A program made the translations under genes and the position numbers. Below the pieces are notes generated by a model, which searched no databases, was not told the DNA's origin, and saw nothing but the letters and a program-made list of their open reading frames with translations. Positions 16,864-25,361 of a DNA stretch of 64,000 nt are shown piece by piece (within the stretch, counting starts at the first letter, position 1; the number at the start of each line of letters is the position of its first letter). Source of the stretch: Bdellovibrionaceae bacterium UBA3535 (GTDB taxonomy: Bacteria > Bdellovibrionota > Bdellovibrionia > Bdellovibrionales > UBA840); contig DFOS01000005.1 of the NCBI GenBank assembly GCA_002376845.1, positions 1-64,000 of the forward strand, given 5' to 3'.

Positions 16864-17250
16864 CTAAGCAGATTTTCGTTTCGATCCATAGTAATTATAA
16901 TTTACTTGCAGCACTTCGTTGGTGAAATGGTATAGCGCATACTCCTTGGAGCGCTCGGCATGCTTATGTTTTTGTACCTTTTCTTTGTTTTTGGCCATTT
17001 GCCTTTCCAGCTTATCAATGGCTTTGTCCATAGCCTCGTATTCCCCATCCGAATGGGCCTTGGCCATGAGGCATAAATTTTTACCTATCATTTTGATCTC
17101 GACCAGCACCCGGTGCCGCTGTTTGCTGACCACAATATTGGCCCACGACACTTTGAGTTCATACTTGCTAAGACGTTGAATTTTTTCTTCGCAGTGATTT
17201 TCGAGCTCAGGAATTGAATTCATTTGACGGAAAGTAAAGTTTAACTTCAT
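16864..17250 (-). CDS. hpf: Ribosome hibernation promoting factor (HPF/RaiA family)
   Basis: A 128-residue protein of the S30AE/HPF family, which binds the 30S decoding region in stationary phase. The beginning MKLNFTFRQMNSIPELENH, the strand-helix pattern and the basic helix KLERQMAKNKEKVQKHKH are typical. It lacks the C-terminal dimerisation domain of long HPF. The start has GAGGAGG 6 nt upstream, and an extended -10 (TGGTAGAAT) lies close before it, suggesting its own promoter. It follows rpoN, the conserved rpoN-hpf neighbourhood. Confidence 0.92.
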   Translation of the reverse strand: MKLNFTFRQMNSIPELENHCEEKIQRLSKYELKVSWANIVVSKQRHRVLVEIKMIGKNLCLMAKAHSDGEYEAMDKAIDKLERQMAKNKEKVQKHKHAERSKEYALYHFTNEVLQVNYNYYGSKRKSA

Positions 17251-17357
17251 CGTACCTCCTCATAGAATTCTACCATAAAGCCCACTATAGACCTAAGAGA
17301 AGCCCCAATGGATTTCAGTCTGAGGCAATGTCTTAAAATGAGACTAGTAATATTGAT

Positions 17358-18791
17358 TTAAAAATATTTTTTTCGCTTGCTAGAGGGTAAAATTCCTAGC
17401 GCATCCCGGTACTTGGCAACCGTTCGACGTGCAATCTGAATCCCCTCTTTCTTCAAGATCGCCACGATCTTTTGATCTGAAAGCGGTTTCTTGGGATCTT
17501 CTGCATCGACCATGCCCTTGATCTTCATTTTTACGGACTCACTCGCCATGGAATCGCCATCGGATCTGGATATTCCAGAATTGAAGAAATATTTTAGCTC
17601 AAAAATTCCTTGCGGTGTATGCATATATTTATTGGTGGTAACTCGAGATACCGTGGATTCATGCATTTCTATGTCGTTGGCCACATCTCGCAAAATCATG
17701 GGTTTAATATGGGCCGGCCCTTTTAGAAAGAATTCTTGCTGCTTTTTTACGATACTCTCAGCAACGCGATATATGGTTTTTTGCCTCTGCTGGATAGATT
17801 TAATTAACCAAACAGCCGATTTCAATTTGTCTTGGATGTAATCTTGGGTCTCCTCATTGGAGCTTCCCGTGGCCAAAATATTTTTATAGAAATTGGACAA
17901 CCTCAATCTCGGCAAGCCATCTTCGTTTAGAGAAATAACAAATTCATCTCCAACCGGATAAACATAGACATCAGGGGTGACATACTGCGGAGCTGCGGCG
18001 CCAAAAGCTTTGCCCGGCTTAGGGTCCATCTCGTAAATGATTTTACACATTTCGATAACATCTTCTAGCTCCAGATCCATGTCTTTCGCAATTGCATTGT
18101 AGTTTTTCTTTTCTAAGTTAGGTAAATGGTTTTGAATAATATAAACCAGATCATTCGTATCCTCTTCTAGGTGCTTTGCCTGTATAAGAAGACATTCTTT
18201 TAAGTTACGAGCAAAAACTCCCGGCGGGTCAAATTCTTGAAGCAATGGAAACATATCTTCTAATTCTTTTAGATCCAGTTCTTCATCCTTCGCTATTTCC
18301 TCTACAGGGGTTTTTACATAACCATCATCATCAACGTAACCAATGAGTGTTGCCCCCAACTCCATTTCTTCTTCATTGAAACCACACAGTCCCATTTGCC
18401 ACATCAAGTAGTCGTGCAGCGATTGAGAAGTAGATAGGACATTTTCATAATTTAAAATCTCATCATTGCCAACACCCGTGCTTGGCATAGGGCGGTTGGA
18501 TTGATCTATATAAGACTCCCAATCAAATTCATCTTGCTTTTGTGGGTCTTGCTGTTGCTCTTTTTCTGCTCCTGAAATTTCGGGCAATGACTCTCGCTCT
18601 TCTACGCCACTAACTGAGTCTTCCACCGTATCGATGATTTCTTCTAATACAGGATTGTCTTCCATTTCCTGGTGTATGGCTTCCTGCAATTCCATTCGAG
18701 ACATTTGCAGAAGTTTGATGGCTTGTTGCAATTGGGGGGTCATTCGCAACTGCTGCGAAAGTTTCATCCCTAATTTCATTTTAACAGCCAT
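17358..18791 (-). CDS. rpoN: RNA polymerase sigma-54 factor
   Basis: A 477-residue sigma-54. Region I is the Gln/Leu-rich activator-responsive N-terminus (LSQQLRMTPQLQQAIKLLQM). An acidic region II spans about residues 50-110, then come the core-binding and HTH domains, and the DNA-reading RpoN box ARRTVAKYRDALGI is near the C-terminus. It needs AAA+ activators, and one is encoded at 37171-38445. A strong candidate target promoter lies at 44544-44558. It is 8 bp downstream of lptB, as in the conserved lptC-lptA-lptB-rpoN-hpf cluster. Confidence 0.97.
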   Translation of the reverse strand: MAVKMKLGMKLSQQLRMTPQLQQAIKLLQMSRMELQEAIHQEMEDNPVLEEIIDTVEDSVSGVEERESLPEISGAEKEQQQDPQKQDEFDWESYIDQSNRPMPSTGVGNDEILNYENVLSTSQSLHDYLMWQMGLCGFNEEEMELGATLIGYVDDDGYVKTPVEEIAKDEELDLKELEDMFPLLQEFDPPGVFARNLKECLLIQAKHLEEDTNDLVYIIQNHLPNLEKKNYNAIAKDMDLELEDVIEMCKIIYEMDPKPGKAFGAAAPQYVTPDVYVYPVGDEFVISLNEDGLPRLRLSNFYKNILATGSSNEETQDYIQDKLKSAVWLIKSIQQRQKTIYRVAESIVKKQQEFFLKGPAHIKPMILRDVANDIEMHESTVSRVTTNKYMHTPQGIFELKYFFNSGISRSDGDSMASESVKMKIKGMVDAEDPKKPLSDQKIVAILKKEGIQIARRTVAKYRDALGILPSSKRKKYF

Positions 18792-18799
18792 TTAGTCTC

Positions 18800-19522
18800 C
18801 TATAATTGAAAGTTTTCTCCTAAATAGAACTCGCGCGCCTCTTTGGAATTCGCAATCTCTTGCGCAGTACCCTTGAGTTGTATTTCGCCATCTTTCAGGA
18901 TGTAGGCCTCATCACAAATCCCCAAAGTTTCTCTTACATTATGGTCTGTGATCAAAATGCCTATCTCTTTCTCTTTTAATTTTAGTATAATCTCCTGTAT
19001 GTCGGCAACGGCTATGGGATCAATACCTGCAAAGGGCTCGTCCAATAAGACAAACTTTGGGCTAGAGGCTAGGGCCCTAGCTATCTCAACACGACGCCTC
19101 TCCCCGCCAGATAAGGAATAGCCTTGCAAATTTTCCTTACCAACTAGACCAAACTCTTCAATCAATTCCGCAATTTTCTCTGCTTTATGGCTGCCTTCTA
19201 GGCCAATGGCCTCAAACGCCACTTCGATATTTTCATAAACCGTTAACTTTCTAAATACACTTGGCTCTTGGGGTAAATAGCTGATACCGGACCGCGCCCG
19301 CTGGTACATGGGGTAGTTCGTAATGTCCTCTTTATCCAAAGATATTTTTCCTTTATCCGGAGGGATAAGGCCCACTACCATATAAAAACTGGTCGTCTTA
19401 CCTGCTCCATTTGGACCCAATAGACCTATTACTTTTCCAGACTCCACTTCGAAACTTACTTTGTTCACTACTTTGCGTTTCTTAAAAGTCTTGGAAATAT
19501 TTTTTGCTTTTAATTCACTCAC
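18800..19522 (-). CDS. lptB: LPS export ABC transporter ATP-binding protein LptB
   Basis: A 240-residue ABC ATPase that powers LPS extraction from the inner membrane with LptF/LptG (not in this window). Walker A GPNGAGKTT, the LptB-type Q-loop region YLPQEPSVFRKLTV, signature YSLSGGERRRVEIARAL and Walker B FVLLDEPFAGIDP are all visible. It is 2 bp downstream of the LptC-LptA gene. Confidence 0.96.
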   Translation of the reverse strand: MSELKAKNISKTFKKRKVVNKVSFEVESGKVIGLLGPNGAGKTTSFYMVVGLIPPDKGKISLDKEDITNYPMYQRARSGISYLPQEPSVFRKLTVYENIEVAFEAIGLEGSHKAEKIAELIEEFGLVGKENLQGYSLSGGERRRVEIARALASSPKFVLLDEPFAGIDPIAVADIQEIILKLKEKEIGILITDHNVRETLGICDEAYILKDGEIQLKGTAQEIANSKEAREFYLGENFQL

Positions 19523-19524
19523 CT

Positions 19525-20475
19525 TTACTTTCCTTGTAAGTCCTCGATTTGTGCTTTTGCTCCTAATACCTTGATTCGTTTACCACCATTGAGCAAGTAA
19601 ATTTCTTCGCCGATCAACTCGTCTCCGTCCTGAATCAGTCTTGGACTGCCCGCCAACTTCAACTTTTGCTCAATAAAGTGGATGGACATTTCATCTGCTG
19701 TGGCTACACGATTTAAATCTGTTAATTTAGCACCACCACTCATCATCATAGTTGTAAACTGTTGCCGGATAGGATCGTAAGCCAAGCTAGCCAACGGACT
19801 AATCACCTTAGAAGTATTATAGTCTACCTCAACAGAATTCACAAACTGTGCTACTCTAGTATCCAAATGAAATACCGCTTCATCCGAAGCTATTTTCACC
19901 GGTGTAGACCTACTATATTTGGTTGTTCGCACATCGCCGACAACGTTGGCTTGATTTAGATCTATATTCGCTGTCATTTGATTGGCCTCCATCTCAACAT
20001 GAGAGCCAGTCTTATCTTTTGGAGAAATGATCTTCGTTCTATTGGGAGCATACAAATGTCTTTTTTTAGAAAGATAATTCATTCTCTTGGTATATATGGT
20101 AAATCCACTACTTGTCTGTAACTCCACATCGCCCTCAATTTGCATATTGGAGGTAGTGGATTCAATTTTGGCTTGTTTCGCTTTCACAATGTATTGAATT
20201 TCTTCACCAAAAAATTTGATTTGCACGTCAAAGAGCATCCAGTCTTTGTCTTGCGAAATTGCTTCGGCCTTGTTGGCAATCAGCTCCCAATCATTTTTAT
20301 TTAAGCGCCTTTCGTATAGCTTTACGTCCGTCATAATTTGCTCAGGACTTTTACTGCTACTATTTTCTACGGTCGACCACTCCTCAACAGTATTGGGGGC
20401 CAGCAAGACCAATTGCACGACTATAAAAGATATTGCTAAAAATAAGAGGCACTTTTGTTTTGTTGTCATCTTCAC
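19525..20475 (-). CDS. lptC: LptC with an LptA/OstA-like C-terminal region (fused LPS bridge protein)
   Basis: A 316-residue membrane-anchored periplasmic protein. A transmembrane helix spans about residues 9-27. Residues 50-150 match LptC (beta-jellyroll with FDVQIKFF and VELQTSSGFTIYTKRMNY). Residues about 165-310 resemble LptA/OstA (IASDEAVFHLDT, ATADEMSIHF, LAGSPRLIQDGDELIGEEI). E. coli has separate LptC (191 aa) and LptA (185 aa). No separate lptA lies between this gene and lptB, so one polypeptide may supply both parts of the LPS bridge. SD AGGTGA is 2 nt before the ATG. Confidence 0.85.
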   Translation of the reverse strand: MKMTTKQKCLLFLAISFIVVQLVLLAPNTVEEWSTVENSSSKSPEQIMTDVKLYERRLNKNDWELIANKAEAISQDKDWMLFDVQIKFFGEEIQYIVKAKQAKIESTTSNMQIEGDVELQTSSGFTIYTKRMNYLSKKRHLYAPNRTKIISPKDKTGSHVEMEANQMTANIDLNQANVVGDVRTTKYSRSTPVKIASDEAVFHLDTRVAQFVNSVEVDYNTSKVISPLASLAYDPIRQQFTTMMMSGGAKLTDLNRVATADEMSIHFIEQKLKLAGSPRLIQDGDELIGEEIYLLNGGKRIKVLGAKAQIEDLQGK

Positions 20476-20581
20476 CTAGCAGTATACGCTGCTTTTATTG
20501 AACTAGCCAGTCATTCACCTCTTGGCTATAGTCTAGTTGTTAAATATTCAAGTTTTAAACTTAAAAGCCGAATAATTACAT

Positions 20582-21289
20582 ATGGGTAAAGTTTGGTTTG
20601 TTTACGAAAACAAAATAGTGAGTGGTCCATTTAGCACTAGCGAGCTGCAAGACAAGCTCCATCAGGGCGAGGTGGAAAAAGACTCTCGCATTTGGTGGCG
20701 AGGCCAGAGAGATTGGATTCCTGCAAACGATTGGGCCGAAAATCTTAGTGATTATGAGCGCAATTTAAATACCAGCGATGAAGCTGTTTGGTACGCTCTT
20801 AAAGAGGGGCATACCCTGGGGCCCTACACAAAAAAAGAACTTACTGCCATCTTGTCCAACCTAGAAAACTTGAGCCGCATTCGAGTATGGAAGCGAGGTC
20901 AAGAAAAATGGGCAACGGTATACCAATACAACGACATCTCTGATGAGCTAGGTATTACCAAACGGCAATTTCAACGCGCTCCCATTATCGGCGAAGTTAT
21001 TGTAAATGTAAATGGTAGAGCAACCAACCATGCGGCTGCGATGATCTCCGAGGGCGGCATGGGTATCAACAATTTATCCGGCTTAAAACCAGGGAGCAAA
21101 ATGAAGATCACGCTTCGTAGCCCCCTACTATCCATGGCAATCAGTGCCACAGCTGAGCTACGCTATACCAATGAAAACTATAGCGGCATGATGTTCCTAG
21201 AAATTGATGAGGATATGGTTGAAACAATACGAGAATACGTAAGACAGTTCTCTGGTCCCTCAACACAATACCTTAAGAATGTAGCTTAA
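20582..21289 (+). CDS. GYF-GYF-PilZ domain protein next to the gliding motor genes
   Basis: A 235-residue soluble protein. Two GYF_2-type domains are visible: residues 3-50 (VWFVYENKIVSGPF, then IWWRGQRDWIPA) and residues 65-115 (VWYALKEGHTLGPY, then VWKRGQEKWAT). A PilZ-like domain follows (about 128-225) with RQFQR as the RxxxR motif and ISEGGMG in place of the second motif. There the usual Asp/Asn two residues before the Ser is Met, so c-di-GMP binding is uncertain. Known: the Myxococcus gliding protein GltJ (AgmX) carries a GYF domain in its cytoplasmic part. Inference: this may be a soluble c-di-GMP- or polarity-linked regulator of the motor. It converges on aglS with a 4-bp stop-codon overlap. 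Confidence 0.88.
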   Translation: MGKVWFVYENKIVSGPFSTSELQDKLHQGEVEKDSRIWWRGQRDWIPANDWAENLSDYERNLNTSDEAVWYALKEGHTLGPYTKKELTAILSNLENLSRIRVWKRGQEKWATVYQYNDISDELGITKRQFQRAPIIGEVIVNVNGRATNHAAAMISEGGMGINNLSGLKPGSKMKITLRSPLLSMAISATAELRYTNENYSGMMFLEIDEDMVETIREYVRQFSGPSTQYLKNVA

Positions 21290-21876
21290 ATACTTTCTGG
21301 ATTGAATTCTTCTTCGTTTTGAATTACCGCAAAATTAATTTCTGTAGCACCGGCTTCTGTTAGTGTATACATTACCTTCTTAATCGTAAGAAAGTCGATA
21401 TTCTTGTCAGCTTGCAGTGTGATTTTTCGGTAATCTTTAGGTTTGTAGTCTTTTGCGTTTCTCACGTTTTTTACTACTTGCTTGAGGCGTTGTTGCAGTT
21501 TGCGCTTTTCTTCTGCCTCTTTTAAACGAAAATACGTTTGAATCTGTGTATAGAGGTCATCGATCATCCATGAAGACTGCTGTTTCACCTCATTAAAATC
21601 GGCAACTGCCAAGCGATCAATCATTACAGCTTTGGGCGAAATAATCACTACCGTGGCAGGTAGGAGCTCTTTGGTTTCCGAGGCTTGCGGCAATTCTACA
21701 TCCTTATCCAAGGTGATGACCTCGCCCGTAGCCTTATAGTTTTGCAGTAAAAATACAACCAAAACGGTAAACATATCCACCATGGCGGTTAAAGCTAGAG
21801 TAGCCACAACACTTCGCTTACCTTTGTTTGCGGGACGACCATGACGATCTCGTTTACCGGGCACATAAATAGGCAT
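21286..21876 (-). CDS. aglS: Gliding motor stator protein AglS (ExbD/TolR family)
   Basis: A 196-residue bitopic protein of the ExbD/TolR/MotB-like family. The single transmembrane helix near residues 25-43 contains the proton-carrying Asp in ALTAMVDMFTVLVVFLL. The periplasmic domain carries an inserted Lys/Arg-rich helix (about residues 110-150). With AglR and AglQ it forms the proton-driven motor known from Myxococcus gliding. The start overlaps the aglQ stop in TAATG. The 3' end overlaps the GYF-PilZ gene by 4 bp. Confidence 0.88.
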   Translation of the reverse strand: MPIYVPGKRDRHGRPANKGKRSVVATLALTAMVDMFTVLVVFLLQNYKATGEVITLDKDVELPQASETKELLPATVVIISPKAVMIDRLAVADFNEVKQQSSWMIDDLYTQIQTYFRLKEAEEKRKLQQRLKQVVKNVRNAKDYKPKDYRKITLQADKNIDFLTIKKVMYTLTEAGATEINFAVIQNEEEFNPESI

Positions 21877-22343
21877 TAGGAGCCCCCGGTTGATACGGCA
21901 ATTTCTGTAAAACCTGACTGCATCATAACATCCATACCTTCAATCATATCATTGTAAATTACATCGTCGGCTATGGTTACCATGGCATCTTTTTTATCTG
22001 GATTGCTTTGCTTGAATGCTCGTAGCTGATCAAAAAGAGTTTTTTTGTCATAGGCATCTTCTTTTTTTGCAATCGTATAGCGATTCTTATCTAGCGTGAT
22101 GATATAGCCATTACTTGTTATATATAGCTCTAGCGGAACCTGCTGCTGGGTTGACGGCGCAGGCGGAGTGTTCGCATTCTGCTTTCCATATACAGAACTA
22201 CCCAATTGAATCATAGATATTTGTGTCCAAACTGCCGTGATTAACAAGAAAATAATGATCACACTCATTAGATCAATGAATGGTATGATATTAATATCTA
22301 CGTTGACCTGGCGTCCAGAGCCACCCTCATCTATCTGAGCCAC
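21876..22343 (-). CDS. aglQ: Gliding motor stator protein AglQ (ExbD/TolR family)
   Basis: A 155-residue ExbD/TolR-family protein with one transmembrane helix (about residues 18-42) and the essential-type Asp in IPFIDLMSVIIIFLL. The periplasmic domain ends in a short TolR-like fold (VTIADDVIYNDMIEGMDVM). In Myxococcus, AglQ and AglS pair with AglR to make a proton channel. Which of the two here equals AglQ is assigned by gene order only. Confidence 0.87.
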   Translation of the reverse strand: MAQIDEGGSGRQVNVDINIIPFIDLMSVIIIFLLITAVWTQISMIQLGSSVYGKQNANTPPAPSTQQQVPLELYITSNGYIITLDKNRYTIAKKEDAYDKKTLFDQLRAFKQSNPDKKDAMVTIADDVIYNDMIEGMDVMMQSGFTEIAVSTGGS

Positions 22344-22345
22344 TT

Positions 22346-23029
22346 TTATCCTTTCATTTTGTCACGGTTGGCGACTACCAAATTCAGAATCGACATGGAA
22401 GTTTCTTGCATATCATTGATAGCGCGCCCAATTCTTAACTGAAAGAAGCCAAAGAATATCAATGCAGGTACAGCCACAGCAATACCGGCAGCAGTATTAT
22501 TTAAGGCGTGAGCAATACCCAGTGATAACATCTCTGCTTTTTTTGCTGGGTCGGCATCGGAAATATTACCAAATGCAATGATCAAACCAATAATGGTTCC
22601 TAAAAGACCTATTAATGTAGCTACGTTTGCTAACACCGCTAAATATGGGGCCCAACCTTCTACCCTTGGGCTTTCTTTTAAAATAGCAGCATCCATTGCC
22701 ACTTGAACTTCTTCATCTGGTCGACGGTTCATCACTTGCTCCAAACCGGCTTTTACAACATTGGTCAGAGGAGCGCGAATATTATCACAAAAGGCGATGG
22801 CTTGGCGCAAATCCCCGCGCAATATCATGCTTGCAATTTTATTATTAAAGTCATCACGGTCTACAACTAGTTTTCGTAATGCCAACAATCGTTCTAACAC
22901 CAGTGCCAGAGTAATTACGCCGGTAATGGCGATTAAGATCATCGTATTACCACCGTCTTCAAAAGCCTTTAGTAGCCAATGTTGTTGCTCGACGGCGACT
23001 GTTGATGCTGTTGCTAATGTTTCTTCCAC
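22346..23029 (-). CDS. aglR: Gliding motor proton-channel protein AglR (TolQ/ExbB/MotA family)
   Basis: A 227-residue polytopic protein of the TolQ/ExbB family. The first transmembrane helix is at about residues 29-48, and two more are at about 128-150 and 170-195. The family block LLGTIIGLIIAFGNI and NNTAAGIAVAVPALIFF are clear. The start is GTG with AGGAGG 5 nt upstream. It is the first of the three motor genes and follows the gltG-like gene by 17 nt. Confidence 0.9.
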   Translation of the reverse strand: MEETLATASTVAVEQQHWLLKAFEDGGNTMILIAITGVITLALVLERLLALRKLVVDRDDFNNKIASMILRGDLRQAIAFCDNIRAPLTNVVKAGLEQVMNRRPDEEVQVAMDAAILKESPRVEGWAPYLAVLANVATLIGLLGTIIGLIIAFGNISDADPAKKAEMLSLGIAHALNNTAAGIAVAVPALIFFGFFQLRIGRAINDMQETSMSILNLVVANRDKMKG

Positions 23030-23046
23030 GGTGTCCTCCTACTCCA

Positions 23047-25110
23047 TTATTTTGCCGCAAAAACGAAGCGGTAGTAAAGCTCTGCTATCGTATTTGGTGG
23101 TGGTTCTGGAAATCTCCAGGCCTTAAATCGAGATATAATGCAATTTTCCACTCTGCTATTGTTCAAAGTGCTATTATCCACTCTAATTTTTCCGACCTTT
23201 CCATTTTCAATAATTTCCCAATTTAGTCTTACCGTTCCAAAAAGATTGGGATCTTTGTTTAACTCTCTTTCGTAGCAGGCTTGGATTTGACTCTTACCAT
23301 TGCGAATCACTCGAAGTATTGCCTCTCGATCAATCGTACCCTCTGATTCAAGGTCCGATGCCTGTATGTCAATATCGGCAGACTGCTTAGTACCCACACT
23401 TCCGCTGCCATAGCCGGCTTGTCCGCCTCCACGCCCTTGGGTTCCTATATCGGCTATACCTATTTTGGCTGTGCCTTTATCGCCCTTACCTACTTGCCTT
23501 AAGCCATCCGATACAGGGCCATCTCCACCCGATCCAGCTTCGCCAGTTGCACTTTGTGATAGACCTGCGATTTCGCCTAGACCTTGATTGGTTTTTGCTA
23601 ACTGTTGCTGTGCTCCCCCACGAGAGAAAGCGCCTAATAGACCAGTCTGCTTAACGTTTCTCTTTTCCGTAGTACCAGCATTTTTAGAACGATTTGATTT
23701 TACTCCACCACTATCTACACGTGTATTATTAGACTTTGATTTTTTATCTGCCGTTAATTGCTGTTTTTTACTTCGTGATTCATTGGGTCTTGCCCGTGCA
23801 GCTGCCCCGCCGCTTCGCGATTCATTACGAACCTTTTTAACTAATGGGGCTTTATTCTTGTCTGCCACCTTTGTAATTCTTTGCGGCTTTGGCTTTGGTG
23901 TTGATTTTGGCCTTACTTGCTGCCTGGGCACAGGTGTAGGCTTCGGAAATTCCTTCTTAAAAATAAACTGCGTAATTTTCACTTCATCTTTTGGTTCTTC
24001 TTCTACCAAATCAGGCTCAATATTACTTAATAGATAAAGTATAGCACCTACAATAACTGCAATTAATATTCCCGTAAGCTCTGTAGAGGTTAAACCAAAA
24101 AAAGGAATCATTAACGGCTTTGGTGTGGGCGAAATATAGCGTACAAATAGACTAACCCCTTCACCTAAATCCAAACGCAGCATTTCTCCTTGCAATAACG
24201 AGTAGGATTGAATTTTACCGTGATCATGAAGTTTTCCGCGTTTTTGCAAATCTACAATGCTGGAGCGCATGTCTCCATGATATAGCTGACCTTTGCAAAA
24301 TGGATGAATGAAGATTTTGGTTTCATTACCTTGCACGTCTAAAAGCGGCAAACTTGCCTGCTGGGACCCAAGCGTCGGAAGGATGATGTCATTTTTAGGA
24401 TGCGAACCAAAACGAACCACACCTCTTCTGTTACAATGATAGGTGGTAAGAACACGGTCGCCCCAAGTTACCACAATTTCAACCAAAGAACCCTTAGATG
24501 GTTTAATGATTTCATCTACATTTTCGTAACTAGATTTAGGTGCATAGGTTTGCTTTACACGTATAGGTTTTAATACATTATCCACTGCTGCCTCTTGCGG
24601 GGGCGGCGCTGCTTGCGGACTTTCCGCAGGTGGAGTGCTGGTCGGTTTCGGCTCTTGCTGCAGTCTTTCCTGAGAAGGCTGTTCAGCTTTAGGCTCCGGC
24701 GGCGCGACTGGTGCTGGCGGCTGCGGCGGCACAATTTCTTCTGCCTTAGGTGCATCATCGGTCTTTTTTTCGGCTGTTACCTTTGGCTCCGGGCTTACAC
24801 CAGCAAAAGTAGGGATACCGATAAAAAATTCGATACGATATTCCCCTATTTCAATGCTATCACCATTAAAAAGCTTTTCTTCTACTATGTTTTTAGAATT
24901 TAGACGTGTACCTGTCTCCGAGCCAAGATCGGTGATAAAGAAATCATCACCCCTTTCCTCAATGGATGCATGTACCGGCGCAATTCCTTCCCCTTGAAGG
25001 GATAAGGTAACATCCGCCTTTGAGCCCAACACAACTTGGCTGGTTTCAAACTGCTTTACTGCAGTTAGCTCATCTCCCTTATAAATACGAAAAAAAAGAA
25101 GATCGCTCAT
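23047..25110 (-). CDS. gltG: GltG-like gliding protein (FHA, TM and AgmX/PglI-type TonB C-terminus)
   Basis: A 687-residue inner-membrane protein. An FHA-type fold occupies residues 1-100 (VHASIEE, DLGSETGTRLN). A Pro/Gln/Glu-rich linker (about 110-185) and a second FHA-like beta domain (about 205-330, GVVRFGSHPKNDIILP) follow. A transmembrane helix lies at about 345-362, then a long basic, Gly/Ser/Lys-rich periplasmic region. The C-terminal TonB-like domain (about 595-687) contains IQACYERELNKDPNLFGTV and two Cys. This matches Myxococcus GltG, which connects the cytosolic platform and AglRQS motor to periplasmic partners. The first FHA lacks the usual Arg. Confidence 0.85.
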   Translation of the reverse strand: MSDLLFFRIYKGDELTAVKQFETSQVVLGSKADVTLSLQGEGIAPVHASIEERGDDFFITDLGSETGTRLNSKNIVEEKLFNGDSIEIGEYRIEFFIGIPTFAGVSPEPKVTAEKKTDDAPKAEEIVPPQPPAPVAPPEPKAEQPSQERLQQEPKPTSTPPAESPQAAPPPQEAAVDNVLKPIRVKQTYAPKSSYENVDEIIKPSKGSLVEIVVTWGDRVLTTYHCNRRGVVRFGSHPKNDIILPTLGSQQASLPLLDVQGNETKIFIHPFCKGQLYHGDMRSSIVDLQKRGKLHDHGKIQSYSLLQGEMLRLDLGEGVSLFVRYISPTPKPLMIPFFGLTSTELTGILIAVIVGAILYLLSNIEPDLVEEEPKDEVKITQFIFKKEFPKPTPVPRQQVRPKSTPKPKPQRITKVADKNKAPLVKKVRNESRSGGAAARARPNESRSKKQQLTADKKSKSNNTRVDSGGVKSNRSKNAGTTEKRNVKQTGLLGAFSRGGAQQQLAKTNQGLGEIAGLSQSATGEAGSGGDGPVSDGLRQVGKGDKGTAKIGIADIGTQGRGGGQAGYGSGSVGTKQSADIDIQASDLESEGTIDREAILRVIRNGKSQIQACYERELNKDPNLFGTVRLNWEIIENGKVGKIRVDNSTLNNSRVENCIISRFKAWRFPEPPPNTIAELYYRFVFAAK

Positions 25111-25361
25111 TAATCTCCCTTATCAACCTTTTCAATTGTACTACGCATTTCAGGAAGAAAATTTTCTCGCAACTTGATTAATTTACCGAAGTTAAATTGC
25201 TTTTTTTGCAACAAATAGGATAGCTCTGGTTTATTGATATCCCCTTCAATCAGCTCATCTTCGAAATCAATTACCGTTCGCTTCGTGCGATCTTGTGCAT
25301 GTAGAGGCAATGCCTGTATGAGCAAAGATGGTATAAATAATAGTGTAAAAATCAAGCGCAT
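25110..25361 (-). CDS. Small periplasmic protein in the gltF position
   Basis: An 83-residue secreted protein with a signal peptide ending at about residue 22 (ALPLHAQD). The mature part is charged: TVIDFEDELIEGDINKPELS and LLQKKQFNFGKLIKLRENF. It lies between the gltE-like and gltG-like genes and overlaps both by one base, so translation is coupled. By order it corresponds to GltF of the Myxococcus G1 cluster, but it is too short to confirm homology by eye. Confidence 0.75.
   Translation of the reverse strand: MRLIFTLLFIPSLLIQALPLHAQDRTKRTVIDFEDELIEGDINKPELSYLLQKKQFNFGKLIKLRENFLPEMRSTIEKVDKGD

Noticed and set aside
20430..20475. TATACT as -10 box of the LptC-LptA gene
   Set aside because: It has no acceptable -35 box, and the start site would fall in the ribosome binding site. 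The actual promoter is unclear.
24570..24903. Frames in alternative phases within the Pro/Gln-rich linker of the GltG-like gene
   Set aside because: They are Arg/Gln-rich products of codon bias in a low-complexity region, not genes.
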